From Onthophagus taurus (Eukaryota > Arthropoda > Insecta > Coleoptera > Scarabaeidae): a stretch of 64,000 nucleotides of DNA. This document shows positions 22,235-34,454 of the stretch, piece after piece. Both the position numbers and the translations under genes were made by a program. The notes below the pieces were generated by a model that made no database searches, was not told the origin of the DNA, and saw nothing but the letters and a program-made list of their open reading frames with translations. The first letter of the stretch is position 1. Each line of letters opens with the position of its first letter. The stretch lies in assembly GCF_036711975.1 (NCBI RefSeq), contig NC_091967.1:18848001-18912000 (forward strand), written 5' to 3'.

Positions 22235-22690
22235 AAAAGAATACACAAATTATGTTTGAAATATTGTTTTCTTTTTCTATTCATTTAATATAACTTTATT
22301 TCTGCCAGGTAAGATATTGCAGCAAAAAGTTTTCTTTCTAGTTCGTATTTTTAGATTGAAAATAGACCAAGTTTCAGTTTCTGCCTTAAAAACTACAACA
22401 TCTCTTAAAACTCGAAAATCCTACATCTTCTAATTGACCGAAAAAGTAAATGTTGCTGTTAGTTCTTATTTCATGCAAAATAACAATGGTGCAACCCATC
22501 AAAATTAAAAAGCTGCCAATATATGTATAGCAAAATGCACTACATTTCATTGTTCATGAAAATTACACTTAAACTGTACGAGAGTAGATTTGCACATAAA
22601 CTACAAAATACTAGCACCACAAACAAATATGAAGTAAAAATCTGCTGGCAACAAATTCAAACTTGTATACAATAAGCCGCTTGAGAAGCT
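22235..22690. other. Intergenic, nothing recognised
   Basis: AT-rich sequence downstream of the cuticle gene. No frame, terminal repeat or RNA structure was found on either strand. Confidence 0.4.
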
Positions 22691-24050
22691 ATATGATTGA
22701 TATAAGCAGATAACGTAAAATTAACATAAATGCCACAGACCATACCATTGGAAGAAGTAAGAGAACTAACTTAGAAAAGCTAACTAACAGAATACCAAGA
22801 CTAAAAAGGGGTTAACTTAAGAAATCATTAAAAGAGAACATTGAAGTAAATTTACCAATGACAAAGACCACGACCTATACGGAGCACAGAAAAAATATGG
22901 TAAATACTCAGAAACAGGAAAAACTCCATTAGCAAATATGTTCAATCAAAAAAAAATACCGCTATGAACTTGGGAGTTATTTCCAACAATTATATAGTAC
23001 TAAAGACACAACTAAAATAGAAGAATATGAAACAACGGAGAAAATAAGAATAAGTAAAAATGAGCGGGAAGAACAACTGAGTAAATTAAATAAACAGAAA
23101 GGGATTCAAAATACGAGAAGAATTCAATGCAAAATTTTGTACTCATCACAAATAGCAAAAAATTGACACAGAAGCAGTACTTACCTTACTAATTGTAAGT
23201 ACAAAACTGAAATTATTGACAAACGTTCTGAAAGAGAAATTAGAAGCGCAGGTTAAAAATGAAGTAGAGCAACAAGAATTTAGAAAAAATAGGTGAACAA
23301 CTGACGCTTTATAGTATACAGTATTTGCCAAACCCCTTTATAAAGCGGAAGCCTAGAAGACATTCTGAGATTACTAATTGAGAAAAGAACGAAATCTAAC
23401 ATTGTAAAAGTAATCCAAATTCTAAACACAGATAACATGACAAAGATCACTAATATTCCGTCACCAAATAGAATTAGAGAAGGGGACAGCTTAAGTCCAT
23501 TCTTGTTAAAGTTGATGATGGACAAAATTATACAGAAGGATGCAGCAATCATGGCAGAAACAGAAGATAATTCTATCAAATAAGCCAATTGGACATGAAT
23601 ATATCCGTCGATAAAGAAAAGTCACGACAATCCCCAAAGAACCAATTTAATGAACTTGTGGTAGAAGGCAAGCCTAGCGAACAAATCAATCAGTTCAGCA
23701 AAAGACTTAAGAAGCCAGACCAATAAAGCAACGGCTCTATCAGGATGCTTAAGAGGGTCAAATTAATTCATGAAAATAAGCAGCAAGATAAGAATTATCA
23801 AAATGATAACGTTGCGAACTATTCTGGCTAAGAATAGCAGAGTCTGGATAAGAAATATGGATATCAGGGAATGATGCTAGATGTGGTAAGATGGGGGAAA
23901 CAAAAAAGAAGGAACCAGCAAGTAGTCGAACGCAAGGAAGGACATTCTAAAAAATAGAACGACAGCTGCCTAACAAGTCAACATCACAAAACGCATTTCT
24001 ACTACGAATTCAGAACACAAAATACCAACATGTCTAAAACATGATGATGT
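22690..24050 (+). pseudogene. LINE F, RTE-like non-LTR remnant
   Basis: Plus-strand frames contain reverse transcriptase scraps. Near 23,460-23,540 NRIREGDSLSPFLLKLMMDK matches the conserved V-R-Q-G-D-S-L-S-P box. Near 23,770-23,900 the pattern SSKIRIIKM, then NSRVWIRNMDIRE and DGGNKKEGTSK, matches the degraded C-terminal region of RTE-type elements. No long frame survives. It may belong to the same family as LINE D and LINE I. Confidence 0.5.
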
Positions 24051-24054
24051 GTAT

Positions 24055-24640
24055 GACTTGATTAAGTTGGCAAAATTGATGGATGGGTGTGAATATTTTT
24101 TGTGCAAAATTTACTTCTATCCTCTTTACTTTGTGTGACTTACTATATAATATAACTTCTTTTGTGTCAAAATCATCAAATTTATGTATTTTTGGCTCTT
24201 TTACAATGTTAAGTTGGAAAAATTCACCGAGAGGTTATATCCGATTATGGATTTTAATTTTGGTATTAATTCTCAATATTTTTTCCATAAAAACTGAAAT
24301 TCATCTTTTTTATTTTTTGATTTACAGCATTTTATATATCACAAGTACCAAGTTTTGGTACTTTTGTGTTTAACTTGATTAATCTGACAAAATTGATGGA
24401 TGGGTTTAAAGTAGTGATGGATTATAATTTAAAGATAAATTATGAATATTTTCCGCATAAAAACTAACTTCTATTTTTATTCATATATCATTTTTTATGT
24501 AAAAATCATCAAATCTAAGTATTATTGGCTTTCAATAATGTGTTAATTTGGCAAAATTGGCTAATGAATTTATTTTCTATATTGGGTAATAATTTTATAT
24601 GCATCAAATTTTGGTAGTATGTTATTGACTTGATCACTCC
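24055..24640. repeat. Diverged tandem repeat, about 150-170 bp units
   Basis: Units begin near 24,057, 24,206, 24,374 and 24,539 with a variant of TTAAGTTGGCAAAATTGATG. They share internal blocks ATTTTTCCATAAAAACT and AAAATCATCAAAT, and drift strongly between copies. The 96-codon hydrophobic frame at 24,083-24,373 falls inside the array and is not a gene. Confidence 0.6.
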
Positions 24641-25255
24641 TATTTGTTCAAACTTAACAGGTAAGTGAATCAGTTGGTATCACACTAAAATCTATATGTA
24701 ATGACCAGGTGTATAATATTTTCCATCAAAGTGATGATTGAAAATAAATAAAATTCTTATAATGAAAAGTGTGCGAAATCGAATTCGACGTACTAATTTG
24801 ATTCTTTTGCTCAAGTTTTGCCCTTTTAAACGTTTAAACCCAATCTCTACTAGTCATTTGCGCACAAACTACAGCAGTTTATGGATTACCAGTTATGTCT
24901 AGTTTATATCTAGTTTTGAAAAATCTGTTTTTGTCTGACAATTAATTGTTAAAAAAAGAACGAACTTGATTCACTCAGATAAATGGTTGAAATAATAAGC
25001 TAATTATTAGCTTCTATTAATTTTGAAATTCCCGTCTAACAGTTTTGTTCCATACATCACGTTGGTGAAGTTTGGCCAAGCAATTCATATACATTCTGTA
25101 TATACAGCTAATAGCCAAAGAATGCATTTGAAGCAACTATAACCATAATAATAATCTATTGGTTATCTTAACCACAACATTAAGCAAATATTTATAGTAT
25201 TATATCAATTTTAATGTTAATTTAGATAAACTTTATTGCACTAAAAATAACTATA
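24641..25255. other. Intergenic, nothing recognised
   Basis: AT-rich sequence without coding frames or clear repeats on either strand. It ends at the CAGGGTGATT terminus of the inverted-repeat element to the right. Confidence 0.35.
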
Positions 25256-26622
25256 CAGGGTGATTTATTAGCTCACCATCAAGCTTTGACATATGATAGC
25301 TAATCCTATTATCAAAAAAAATGTTAATGAACATATGTCCTGTTTCAATTATTTACGAAATTATAACACTTTAAAGTTTTAATTTTCATATCATAATGTT
25401 TATATCAAGGTTTATAAAGCTTAACTACTTTTAATGTTTTTCAAATGGCTTTTTTTTCAAGTTTTTTAAATGGAACACCTGTATATTGTGTGATAGTTGA
25501 ATTGCTCATCAAGTTCCCTTTAATTAATGATAAGTATGTCATATATCTAACTTTAATAGTTTTCCTAATATTTAGAATTTAAAGAAAAATGTGTAATAAA
25601 ATATATTCTGTCCTTTTTTTGTCACTTTTTTTTTTTGTTTTTTCTTTTTTGTTTGTCGGTCATTTATAAATTAGTAATATTATATTAAAATACAATTTAC
25701 AACAAATTTTAATAATTAAATAATCAAAACATGATAAAAATGCAAAAAATACAATTAAATGGCAAAACAATAAATCCCTTTTTTAATTACTAACTTATTT
25801 GAAGGAAATGCAGCGACAAACTATAAATAATTACTAAACGTTGCTCAGCAAGTAGGTATTAATTTAATTAATATTTAGAAGTTGTTCAAAATGCCGCCCA
25901 TTTTCTCTTCTACCAGTATTAATGCGCTGTATAAAAGATCTTGAGGTATCTCTTAACATGTGCATTTTATTTTCTCTAAAGTTGTAAATTATATGGCAGA
26001 ACAATTACATATTTCATTACTTACATCTTTTTGAAATCTCATAAAGTACGAAGTCGCATTAAAATCTGGTATATGGCAACAAAATTATTTTACATTATAA
26101 AATATTAATCAAATAATAAAAGGAGGAACAAAAAAAAATTATAAACATAGACAAAATATAATATTAAGTACAATAACGCATATTTTGTTATACATTACTA
26201 TTCTTTAAATTCTAAATATCAAGAAAACTACTAAAGTTAGATATATGACATACTTATCATTAATTAAAGGTAACTTCATCAAAACACTAAAAAACTTGAC
26301 AAACAACTTAGAAAGCAGTAAAAAAATAAATTGACGAAACGACTACTTAAATCCTAAAATTTTTATTCATTTAAACTGCCAAGATAAAGTAGATATCTAC
26401 ATAATATAACGCAATATAACGTCATCTATCCCGTCGGCCCAATACTAAAAATGACGTCACTTTGTACGAACACGACGTTAATAAGTGCCAGGGGTATGGG
26501 TAACTTGATGGGCAATTCAACCAGCACACAATATACAGGTGTTCCATTTAAAAAACTTATGAAAAAGCCATTTGAAAAACATCATAAGTAATTAAGCTTT
26601 ATGAACACGCTGTATAGCGTAT
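25256..26622. mobile_element. Long inverted-repeat (MITE-like) complex
   Basis: The left arm (about 25,405-25,600) is the inverted copy of the right arm (about 26,205-26,622), sharing AATGGAACACCTGTATATTG, TTTTTCAAATGGC and CCTTTAATTAATGATAAGTA in opposite orientation. Each arm contains a GGAACACCTG|TATA junction, so one terminal-repeat family is embedded in both arms. A separate CAGGGTGATTTATTAGC terminus flanked by TATA starts at 25,256, and the right side ends in ACGCTG followed by TATA at 26,611-26,620. The centre has T-rich runs and no transposase, so any mobilising enzyme must come from elsewhere. Confidence 0.6.
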
Positions 26623-26869
26623 CTAATATCCATCGAGATACATATAATTTACTGGAGTACATGCTCACGATATTCGCTTGGTCGAGAAAATGGTCCGATT
26701 CGTCAGCATGTTCCCCCACCCTATAACGGCAAGAAATACAAATAGTACTAACTAATGGATATAATTCAGCATGAATTTATTCAATATTTACTAAGTAATT
26801 CAAATAATATTATTCAATAATGATGAAAAATACCAAATAATACATATTTAAGTTATTATTTGATTCAGT

Positions 26870-27937
26870 TGATTCAGTTTATACGGATTTTAGTAAAGCT
26901 TTCGACCGGGTGGATCACAACTTACTTCTGTTCAAACTAAAGAAGTTTGGTGTTCAAGGAAATCTTTTGCAATGGCTTGCTTCCTATCTGAAGGAGAGAT
27001 GCCAGATTGTTTCGGTTAATGGTTTTTTCTCTAATCCTGTGTCGGTTCCTTCTGGTGTTCCACAGGGTAGCCATCTGGGCCCTTTACTGTTTAATATTTA
27101 TGTTAACGATATATTTGACGTCGTTAATTATGCCCAATGTTTAATGTATGCTGACGATTTAAAACTCTTTCTCCGTATCTCCTCACCTCTTGATTGTTCT
27201 AAACTGCAATCTGACTTAAACAATCTACATGCTTTTTGCTTAAATAATCGCCTTTCATTAAACTTATCAAAGTGTAATGTTATTTCCTTCTCTAGGAGGG
27301 TGAACACAATCCACTACAATTATAGCGTCGCTGGTAAGAGGTTGCAACGTGTCTCATTTATTAGAGATTTGGGTGTTACATTTGATTATAAATTATTATT
27401 TGATAAACATATCGATACTGTTGTCTCCAAAGCCTGGCGTATGTTAGGATTTATTATGAGATCAACGGTAGCTTTTTCAAACATTGCTGCAAGTAGAAAT
27501 CTCTATTTTGCTTATGTTTACAGCACACTTAATTTCTGCAGCGTCGTTTGGAATCCTCAGTATCTCTCGTATAAATCTAGAATTGAGCGTATTCAATCTA
27601 AATTCCTCAAATACCTTTGTTTTAAATTTTCCATTCAATACATTGATTACGAATCAACTTGCACTTCTTTTCGTATGTTAACCCTCAACCAGCATCGCTT
27701 TTGTGGGGATATATTATATTTTTACAAACTTTTGAACAAGTTCCTCCGAGATTACTTCGCTTTGATTTTCTATTTATGACACCTACTCCTAGAACCAATG
27801 CCTGTCAAAACTCTCCTTTATTGAGAATGGCAAGATCGGCAAATCGTGTTAACATAGATCTGTTTCAGCATTCTTTCTATGCATTTAAAAAACAGCTCTT
27901 TGCTGCAGTTGGTGTGTTGCCTCGAGCGTTCATTTAA
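26870..27937 (+). pseudogene. LINE G reverse transcriptase, same family as LINE A
   Basis: The copy is cut off at its 5' end inside reverse transcriptase (VYTDFSKAFDRVDHNLLLFK near 26,878). It then runs for about 290 codons with SGVPQGSHLGPLLFNIYVND near 27,052-27,112, LMYADDLKLFLRISS near 27,142-27,186 and KAWRMLGFIMRST near 27,430. The frame breaks near 27,700, and the end of the protein continues in another frame to 27,937. The catalytic boxes are intact. The matching 3' UTR and (AAAT)n tail lie at about 30,650-30,834, because LINE H inserted in between. Confidence 0.85.
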
Positions 27938-27939
27938 TA

Positions 27940-30643
27940 TAATAATAATAATAATAATAATAAAGCCTTTATTAATAAGTCGCAAAAAAAGGAAAGAAAA
28001 TAATAATACACTCTTAGAAAATAGACTTATTTTCTGGACGAAGTTCAGTTTGGTTATTAACCAACTGCTCTTCCACTTAATCCAGAATATATAGAAAATA
28101 TATATATAAAGCAAAATACGACGACATGCCAGTATAAAGCGATACATTAGTAACTCAGAATATAAAAAAAAAAAAATCATGATGACTCAACCAGGAGGGA
28201 GGATTTTAATTTACTCTTGAACGAAATACAGTTCAATCCTATAAGGTTCATAGGTAGATCATTGTACGTTTTAGCTATCTGGTAGGAAAAGGATCGGTGC
28301 GAGGCGCGGCGTGGTACCGTCAATACATCCTTCCTCCTTATATTAATGTTATGGACATCGCTTCTTAAAGATAGGCGTTGCAGCAAGTAAGGAGGCCGCT
28401 GACTTTTAATAATTTTATGATAAACGCAAGTTGCATGCAGTTTACGTCTGTTTTTCATGTTCAACCAGCCAGTCTCTGCCAACTTATGACTAATATGGTC
28501 ATATTTACGAATTCCGTAAATAAACCTCAGACAACCGTTCTGAAGGTTCTGGATACGACGCCCACTCGCCTCCGTTAAATTTGGACCATAAACAACGTCG
28601 CAGTGATTTAATTTGCTTAGAACCAAGCTATCACACAGCATAATTTTTAATTTTTTACTTAAGACATCCCTATAGGCATACAAGAGACGCAGGGCGCTAT
28701 ACCCACCCCTCAAGCACCTGGCCACATGCTCCTCAAACCTCAACTGATGATCCAATGTGACTCCTAAAATTTTTATATCATCAGAAACAGTAAGAGGTTC
28801 GCCATCCACCACCAGTTGACCGGATATCAAAGGCTTAATCGCTCTCCTTGTGACACTACCGCAAAACAGAAGAACAGAAGACTTAAATGGATTTAGCGCA
28901 AGTTCATGGCGTTTCGCAACATCAGAAAATAATGCTATATCTGAGTTAAATTTTATGCAGGCATCAACCCAATTATTTGGATTAAAATTCAGCAGAAGCT
29001 GTGTATCGTCTGCATACAAGTGAACCTGCGAATGCTCGAGAACCTGGTCAAAATCAGATGTATAAATAGAGAACAATAGTGGCCCCAAAATGGACCCCTG
29101 AGGGACTCCACGAGTAACAGACAGAGCGCTCGACACTTGACTATTAATCTTCACAACCTGAGACCTGTCCGACAAAAATGACTTTATCAAAATTGCAGCT
29201 TGATTTCCAAGACCAAAATAATTAAGTTTAGATGCAAGTATATTATGATTTATTGTATCAAATGCTTTGGTGAAGTCCAACGATAACAAAAGTGCGGCTT
29301 GCCCGGCCTCTCTAGAAGCAAATACATCATCAGTAAGGTTCAATAAAGCTGTTGCGCAGCTGAAACCCGAACGAAACCCAGATTGTTGATCTGGCAGTAT
29401 ACTATACCTCTCGCAGTGTGCTCTAAGTTGCTTTTCCAAGACTCTCTCTAAAATTTTTGACATTACTGGGAGGATACTGATCGGTCTAAAATCCCTTAGG
29501 GCAGAAGGGGAAGATACTTTAGGTAATGCAATTACTTCAGCCATTTTCCAGGCATCCGGAAAAACTGATTGATGAACAGCAGCGTTTATTACGTGAGTAA
29601 TATAAGGAATGAGAAAAGGGGTACACAAGTCAATCATCCAGATTGAGATACCATCAGAACCCACCGCTGCAGTTTTAATGTTATTAATTATTATAGATAC
29701 TTCATGTTCATCAACAGGCATAAAAGCTTGCATTATCTGCACTCTAGGGTTTACATTATTTTGATAAAATATGGGTAATTCGGGATCAGTCTGGATATAA
29801 AGTGAAGAATCACCGTGAACAAAATAATTATTTAAATCGTTTGGAAGAAAAATGTTAGGTACTTTGTTATCGATTTTTTTATTTGTATTTAGAAGTTTAA
29901 TCTTTCTCCAAAGAGCCTTTGGATCTTTACTACGTAAGGCGTAATCATAGTATGCCTCCTTTTCAGCCCGCACCGTTGATGTTACCAGATTGCGAAGCAA
30001 CTTGTATGAAACTCAGTCTTGAGTTAGCTTAGACTTTTTGAATTTTTTAAGCGCATCATCTCGAATAGACATTAGTAGTTTAGTATTATCTGTTAGCCAG
30101 GGACTGGGAGGCTTTGTAAACCGTCTAGTTTTTAAAGGTGCATGCAAATCCATCAGAGTAAGTAAACAATTATTGAAAAAAGTTATTTTATCATTCACAT
30201 TTTCTTGATCATATATGTTTCTCCACGGAATTGATTTCAGATCGTTCAAGAATTGTGGATAATTAATGTTTTTCACATCCCTGTATGTACGATAAATTGC
30301 AGCAGGCCTACCGATATCAAATGCCAGCTCACACTTTACTAGTTCATGATCAGATATATTAGGTACATTTACAACATCAATACTAATAAACAGCTTATCA
30401 TTTGTTGTAAAAACTGGATCGAGTAAAGTTTGCGAATTTTGTGTAATTCTTGTGGGTTCGGTGACTAACTGATGTAAGCCAATAGAAGTCGCAAATGAGT
30501 GAACAAGTGTTGTTGAGGGAGAATCAAGCTTAAGAAGATCAACATTAATATCGCCCACGATAATTGTCGAGTGAGATGTAACAATACTCTCACAAAGGGT
30601 ACTCTCCAGTGTTTCGATAAAAAGAGGAAGATTAAAATTATGA
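27940..30643 (-). pseudogene. LINE H non-LTR retrotransposon, nearly intact ORF2
   Basis: Read from the right, the frame is open from about 30,640 through the end of the endonuclease (GDINVDLL; NISDHELVKCEL near 30,340), the linker (PSPWLTDNTKLLM) and the reverse transcriptase (FRPISILPVMSKILERVL, LDFTKAFDTINHNILA, TRGVPQGSILGPLLFSIYTS, HLYADDTQLLL) to the stop at 28,177. A single in-frame TGA at 30,013-30,015 interrupts about 790 codons, consistent with one CGA to TGA decay event. The 3' tail is TAATAAAGGCTTT followed by (ATT)n at 27,940-27,975. It is 5' truncated in the endonuclease. This is the youngest-looking LINE in the window and lies in the 3' UTR of LINE G in the opposite orientation. 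Confidence 0.85.
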
Positions 30644-30649
30644 TATATT

Positions 30650-30834
30650 TATATCACCTAAACTTAGTTTTAGTTTTTTTCCCTTTTGAATCACTTTTGT
30701 ACCATTAATGTTAATTCATTATTATTATTATTGTGAACTGTAATTCTATTTTATTTGTATACAATTGGTTGTTTGTGGTACAGTATTATTGGGTTCGACC
30801 TGTTTCTGTACCCACATGAAATAAATAAATAAAT
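30650..30834 (+). mobile_element. LINE G 3' UTR and tail, displaced by LINE H
   Basis: A segment containing GGTTCGACCTGTTTCTGTACC and ending in a (TAAA)n run mirrors the 3' end of LINE A, which has GGTTCGTCCCGTTTTTGTGC before the same tail. It follows LINE H directly and continues the interrupted LINE G. Confidence 0.6.
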
Positions 30835-30839
30835 TATAG

Positions 30840-31206
30840 TTAGGAAAAAAAATATATAATAAATATTACGTATGTTACGTTGAAGCATTTGCTGTTATGG
30901 GGTGGGGGAGGCCGGCTCGTTTTCTAGCTCAAAGCACGCACTCCAGTAAACATAGTATATCTCGATGCTAATATCTTTGGATACTATCATTTTTTACCAT
31001 TTGGCTTTGACTATTATCTGACATAGTTTCAAGGCAAAATTGGAAAAAATGTCGTTTTTACATCGTTTTTAAAAATATGCGGCACATTTTGGAAAAACTT
31101 GACACTATGAGTTAGTAACATATACGGCTGTATAAATAAATTTAATGCTATTCATAATTTGATAAAATATAAAAGATTTTTTAGAAAAATCTATACTCTC
31201 CGTTTT
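30840..31206. other. Spacer, nothing firmly recognised
   Basis: AT-rich stretch with one GC-rich patch (GGGGTGGGGGAGGCCGGC, 30,899-30,916). It may be the left part of a repeat whose right end (GGAACATCCTG|TATA) is found at 33,925-33,939 beyond the hAT insertion. Confidence 0.35.
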
Positions 31207-31214
31207 GCCTAAAT

Positions 31215-33916
31215 CAGCCATGTCCAACCCAAATTACTCTTCGGGCCAAAATTTAGGAATGTACAAGGCACTGGGCCGCCACCCACCTGAACAAGAAAAT
31301 TTCAGTTCTAGCGCACACTCGCGCTCAAATGAGATACGTATACACAAACTAACATGTACACAGATATACACAATAATATATAGGTATTTCAGTAAATTAC
31401 AACAGATATTTAATGTGAAACTTGTTTATTTATTTTATTTGCAATTTTTTTAATATCAACTTCTAATTTTGTTGTGGCACAACGTAACTGATTCGTCAAA
31501 TTTGCGTCGGTGAGCCTGTTACGATCCTTGGTTTTGACTAATTTTAATCTAGAAAAAAATGACTCACAGAGATATGTTGTGCCGTTTGCTGCCACAATAC
31601 ACATAGCTAATTTTTTCAAATTAGGAAAATCAAATTTATCTTCCTGGATATATTTTCCATAAAAGTCGACTATATTGATGTCCTCAAACCTTAATTTCAT
31701 TTCTGAGTTGGACTGCAGATCGATAAGTTCCAGTTGCAAAAAACCTGGAGCTGAATTCACATCAATATTAAATGGACAATTAAAAATATTGAACATTTGT
31801 TCAAATTTTTCTAGGTAGGCAAATCTTTTTTCAAATTCCTCAAGCAAATCTTTAATATTATGCGAATATTCGGAAATGGGTTTATTTTCCATTTCTAAAT
31901 CATTTAAGTGAGGGAAATGTGTGGCATTATTCGATTTCAGTTGATTTTGAAAATATTTTAATTTAGCAATGAATGTCTTTATGTCTTGATAGCAATTCGT
32001 AATTAATTTATTTTCTCCTTGAAGATTCTAATTTAGTTCATTTAATTTAGTTGTGATATCTATTAAGAAACACAAATCCAACAACCATTTTTCATCGTAT
32101 AATTGTGGAACGTCTTCGCCGTTCTCATTCATGAAAATTCTAATTTCTTCCCTGAGGTTCCAAAATCTTAATAAACATTTTCCACGACTCAACCATCGTA
32201 TTTTGGCGTAATATATTAGGTCACAGTACTCGGACTCCAGTTCGCGAAGGTATTCTTGAAACTGGCGGTGTTTTAATGAATTATTTTTTATTTTGTTAAT
32301 AATATTAATGACAACTGACATCACGTGAGACATATTTAATGACTGAGCACATAGATTTTCTATATGTAAAAAAAAAGGACAAATAAATAAATCCAAAAAT
32401 GATGTATTTTATCCCAAGCTTTCAATATGTTTGCAAATTAAAGTAACTGCTCCTATGTTTTTTCCTATCATTGATGGTGCTCCATCGGTTGTAATACCAA
32501 TAAGTTTTTTTAAATCTAATTGTCGATCTTCCGCGCATTTTAGAACAGCATCTTTAATATCTTTGCCCGTTGTTGTATACTTCAGACTCACAAGATCAAG
32601 GAGTTCTTCTGTTACTTTCAGCTTATTATCAACTCCGCGAATAAATATAGCAAGTTGTGATGTATCCTTGATATCGGTTGTTTCATCCAAAGCTAATGAG
32701 TAGTACACAAATTGTTTGGTATGTTCATTGAGGTTTAGGGAAATTTCATTGGAAATATCATCAACTCTACGTGCAACAGTTTGATGAGACAGACTTATTT
32801 GTTTATAAATATGAACTTTTTCCGGGCTAATATCTTCAGCTGCAGCAATTAAACATTCTTTGATGTATTCTCCATCCGAGAAAGGTTTCATTTTTTTAGC
32901 AATAATTTGAGAAATTTTTAAACTTGTACTGACAATGTCGTTTGATTGTTGATTTTGTTTTTGAAACACATTTTGTTGAGACTTTAAGTTAGCTTTAAGT
33001 AAGTGTAATTTGGCCTTGCGTTCACCACCAGAAAGTACAGAAAGTTCCGTATGTTTTTCATAATGTCTTCGTATGTTATAAGTTTTAGCAGTAATCGTTT
33101 CATGACAAACTAGCACACAGCATTATTTTTTACTTACAAGAAAAAGTAGTCATCTTCCCAATTATTTTTAAATTGTCTGTTTTCATCTTCTAGTTTTCTT
33201 TTCTTCCTACCCGACATCGCACGTCAATATTATGGACAATTTTATTTATTCTGGTATAATTAAAGAAACGAATAAATTTTTGTAGGACTGCAAATTAAAA
33301 TAAAATATTACTTACTTTTATTTTCACAACCTTTTTAAAACAATAAGTTTATCAACTCTGTGATTAATCAACTCTCTACGAAGAACTCGCATAAACTGAA
33401 GGGACTAGAAAATTTTATGATTCAATCCACTTTTGAGCGAAACAGGGGAATACCCGACAAAACGGACAAATTCGCAGTTACGTATCTCCGAATCTACGTA
33501 AGTCGGGTTTACGTAGGTCGGGGTATTTACTGTATTCGTAAACGCCATACATCGGGATTCGCTATTGTGCAAATTATTTTTTTAACATCGTCATTGCCGA
33601 CACCTCGGCGGCGGTGTCAAAAAAATTAAGATGAAAGGTTCTTCCCAATATATTAAACTATGTGTTTACCAAATTTGGTGAAATTCGGCCAAGGAATAAC
33701 TGAGTAAAATCGGTATATAGGTACCCACATACATACAAGATTCCATTTTTATATATTAACATATAGGAGTTTTATAAAACGTCATTCGACCAAGTAATAA
33801 AAATTATTTGTATTATCGATTATTAAAATTTAAATATTAATTTGTGCGATTTCCTTTTTTTGTTATCGGGCCGCACAAAAATCGCAATTGGGCCGCAGGC
33901 TAGTTGGACATGGCTG
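31215..33916 (-). mobile_element. hAT (Charlie-like) transposon with perfect 8-bp target duplication
   Basis: The element starts with CAGCCATGTCCAACC and ends with GTTGGACATGGCTG, a clean terminal inverted repeat of the hAT class. Both sides carry the identical 8-mer GCCTAAAT (31,207-31,214 and 33,917-33,924), the expected hAT duplication. Subterminal GGGCCGC boxes occur near both ends. Its length of 2.7 kb is that of a full autonomous element. It carries a broken transposase on the minus strand. The target site itself lies in an older repeat that ends in CCTG|TATA at 33,932-33,939. Confidence 0.9.
31440..33225 (-). pseudogene. hAT transposase, GTF2IRD2/ZBED-like type (broken)
   Basis: The frame starts near 33,216 with MSGRKKRKLEDENRQFKNNW and a BED-like zinc finger (AVC...VCHE...RRHYEKH), which is split by a stop and a frameshift. 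From 33,116 a 235-codon frame follows with LALDETTDIKDTSQLAIFIR and LKKLIGITTDGAPSMIGK, the catalytic core. A frame change near 32,400 leads to the block EYCDLIYYAKIRWLSRGKCL. The C-terminal hAT dimerisation domain, CESFFSRLKLVKTKDRNRLT, lies near 31,500-31,590. Several frame breaks make it inactive. Mammalian GTF2IRD2 and related genes derive from the same transposase group. Confidence 0.8.
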
Positions 33917-33924
33917 GCCTAAAT

Positions 33925-34454
33925 GGAACATCCTGTATAAGTGAAAATAATTTTATGCAATAGAAACTGGTGAGTCAAACAACTTTTGTATAAAATATTT
34001 TTTTCTTTTTAAAACGGTTTAGCAACTATCGTCCGTCGGGATATTAATCTGTAGAGTGCATATTAGTCCACAAAAAAAATTTAATCCGGCTCTGATTTTT
34101 CATATTCAAAATGGCGCAAGGTCGGTCAAATCACTCACGCGAATATCGGGAGTTACACTTCCGTGTCATTCCTATATTCTTATTCCGTTTAATGATAAAT
34201 ATATCATATCAGTAGAAAAACTAACATGGTAGCCGTCATTAAAAAAATATCGATAGCGAGAAGTTTTTAAAAACATTGTTGTTGAAAGAGAAGGAAAAAG
34301 ATAGTGAGTGCGTCACATATTGTCAGAAATAACAAAGAAAATATTGAGTAAAGACCCCATACCTAGAAGACAGGGAAAGTATGAAACCATAACCTGTCTC
34401 CACCTGTTTTTCGAACTCTTCGAGGCAGCGATTTTTTTTATACGAAATCTAACC
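33925..34454. other. Upstream region of the BACURD-type gene
   Basis: It begins with a repeat end (GGAACATCCTG|TATA) and then contains the presumed promoter and 5' UTR of the BTB gene. No TATA box at a convincing distance was seen. An upstream in-frame ATG at 34,308 is not favoured, because the conserved protein start lies at 34,455. Confidence 0.4.

Noticed and set aside
23146..23588. Minus-strand frames of 61 and 102 codons
   Set aside because: The plus strand here carries degraded reverse transcriptase boxes, so these are shadows of LINE F.
24083..24373. 96-codon hydrophobic frame that looks like a small membrane protein
   Set aside because: It lies wholly within a diverged tandem repeat, and its hydrophobicity follows from T-rich DNA.
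27940..27965. (AAT)n run as a stand-alone microsatellite
   Set aside because: It is the 3' tail of LINE H; LINE B has the same kind of tail.
34308..34454. In-frame upstream ATG that would lengthen the BACURD-type protein by 49 residues
   Set aside because: The extension has no similarity to the family, whereas the ATG at 34,455 has a good context and the conserved region begins a few codons later.
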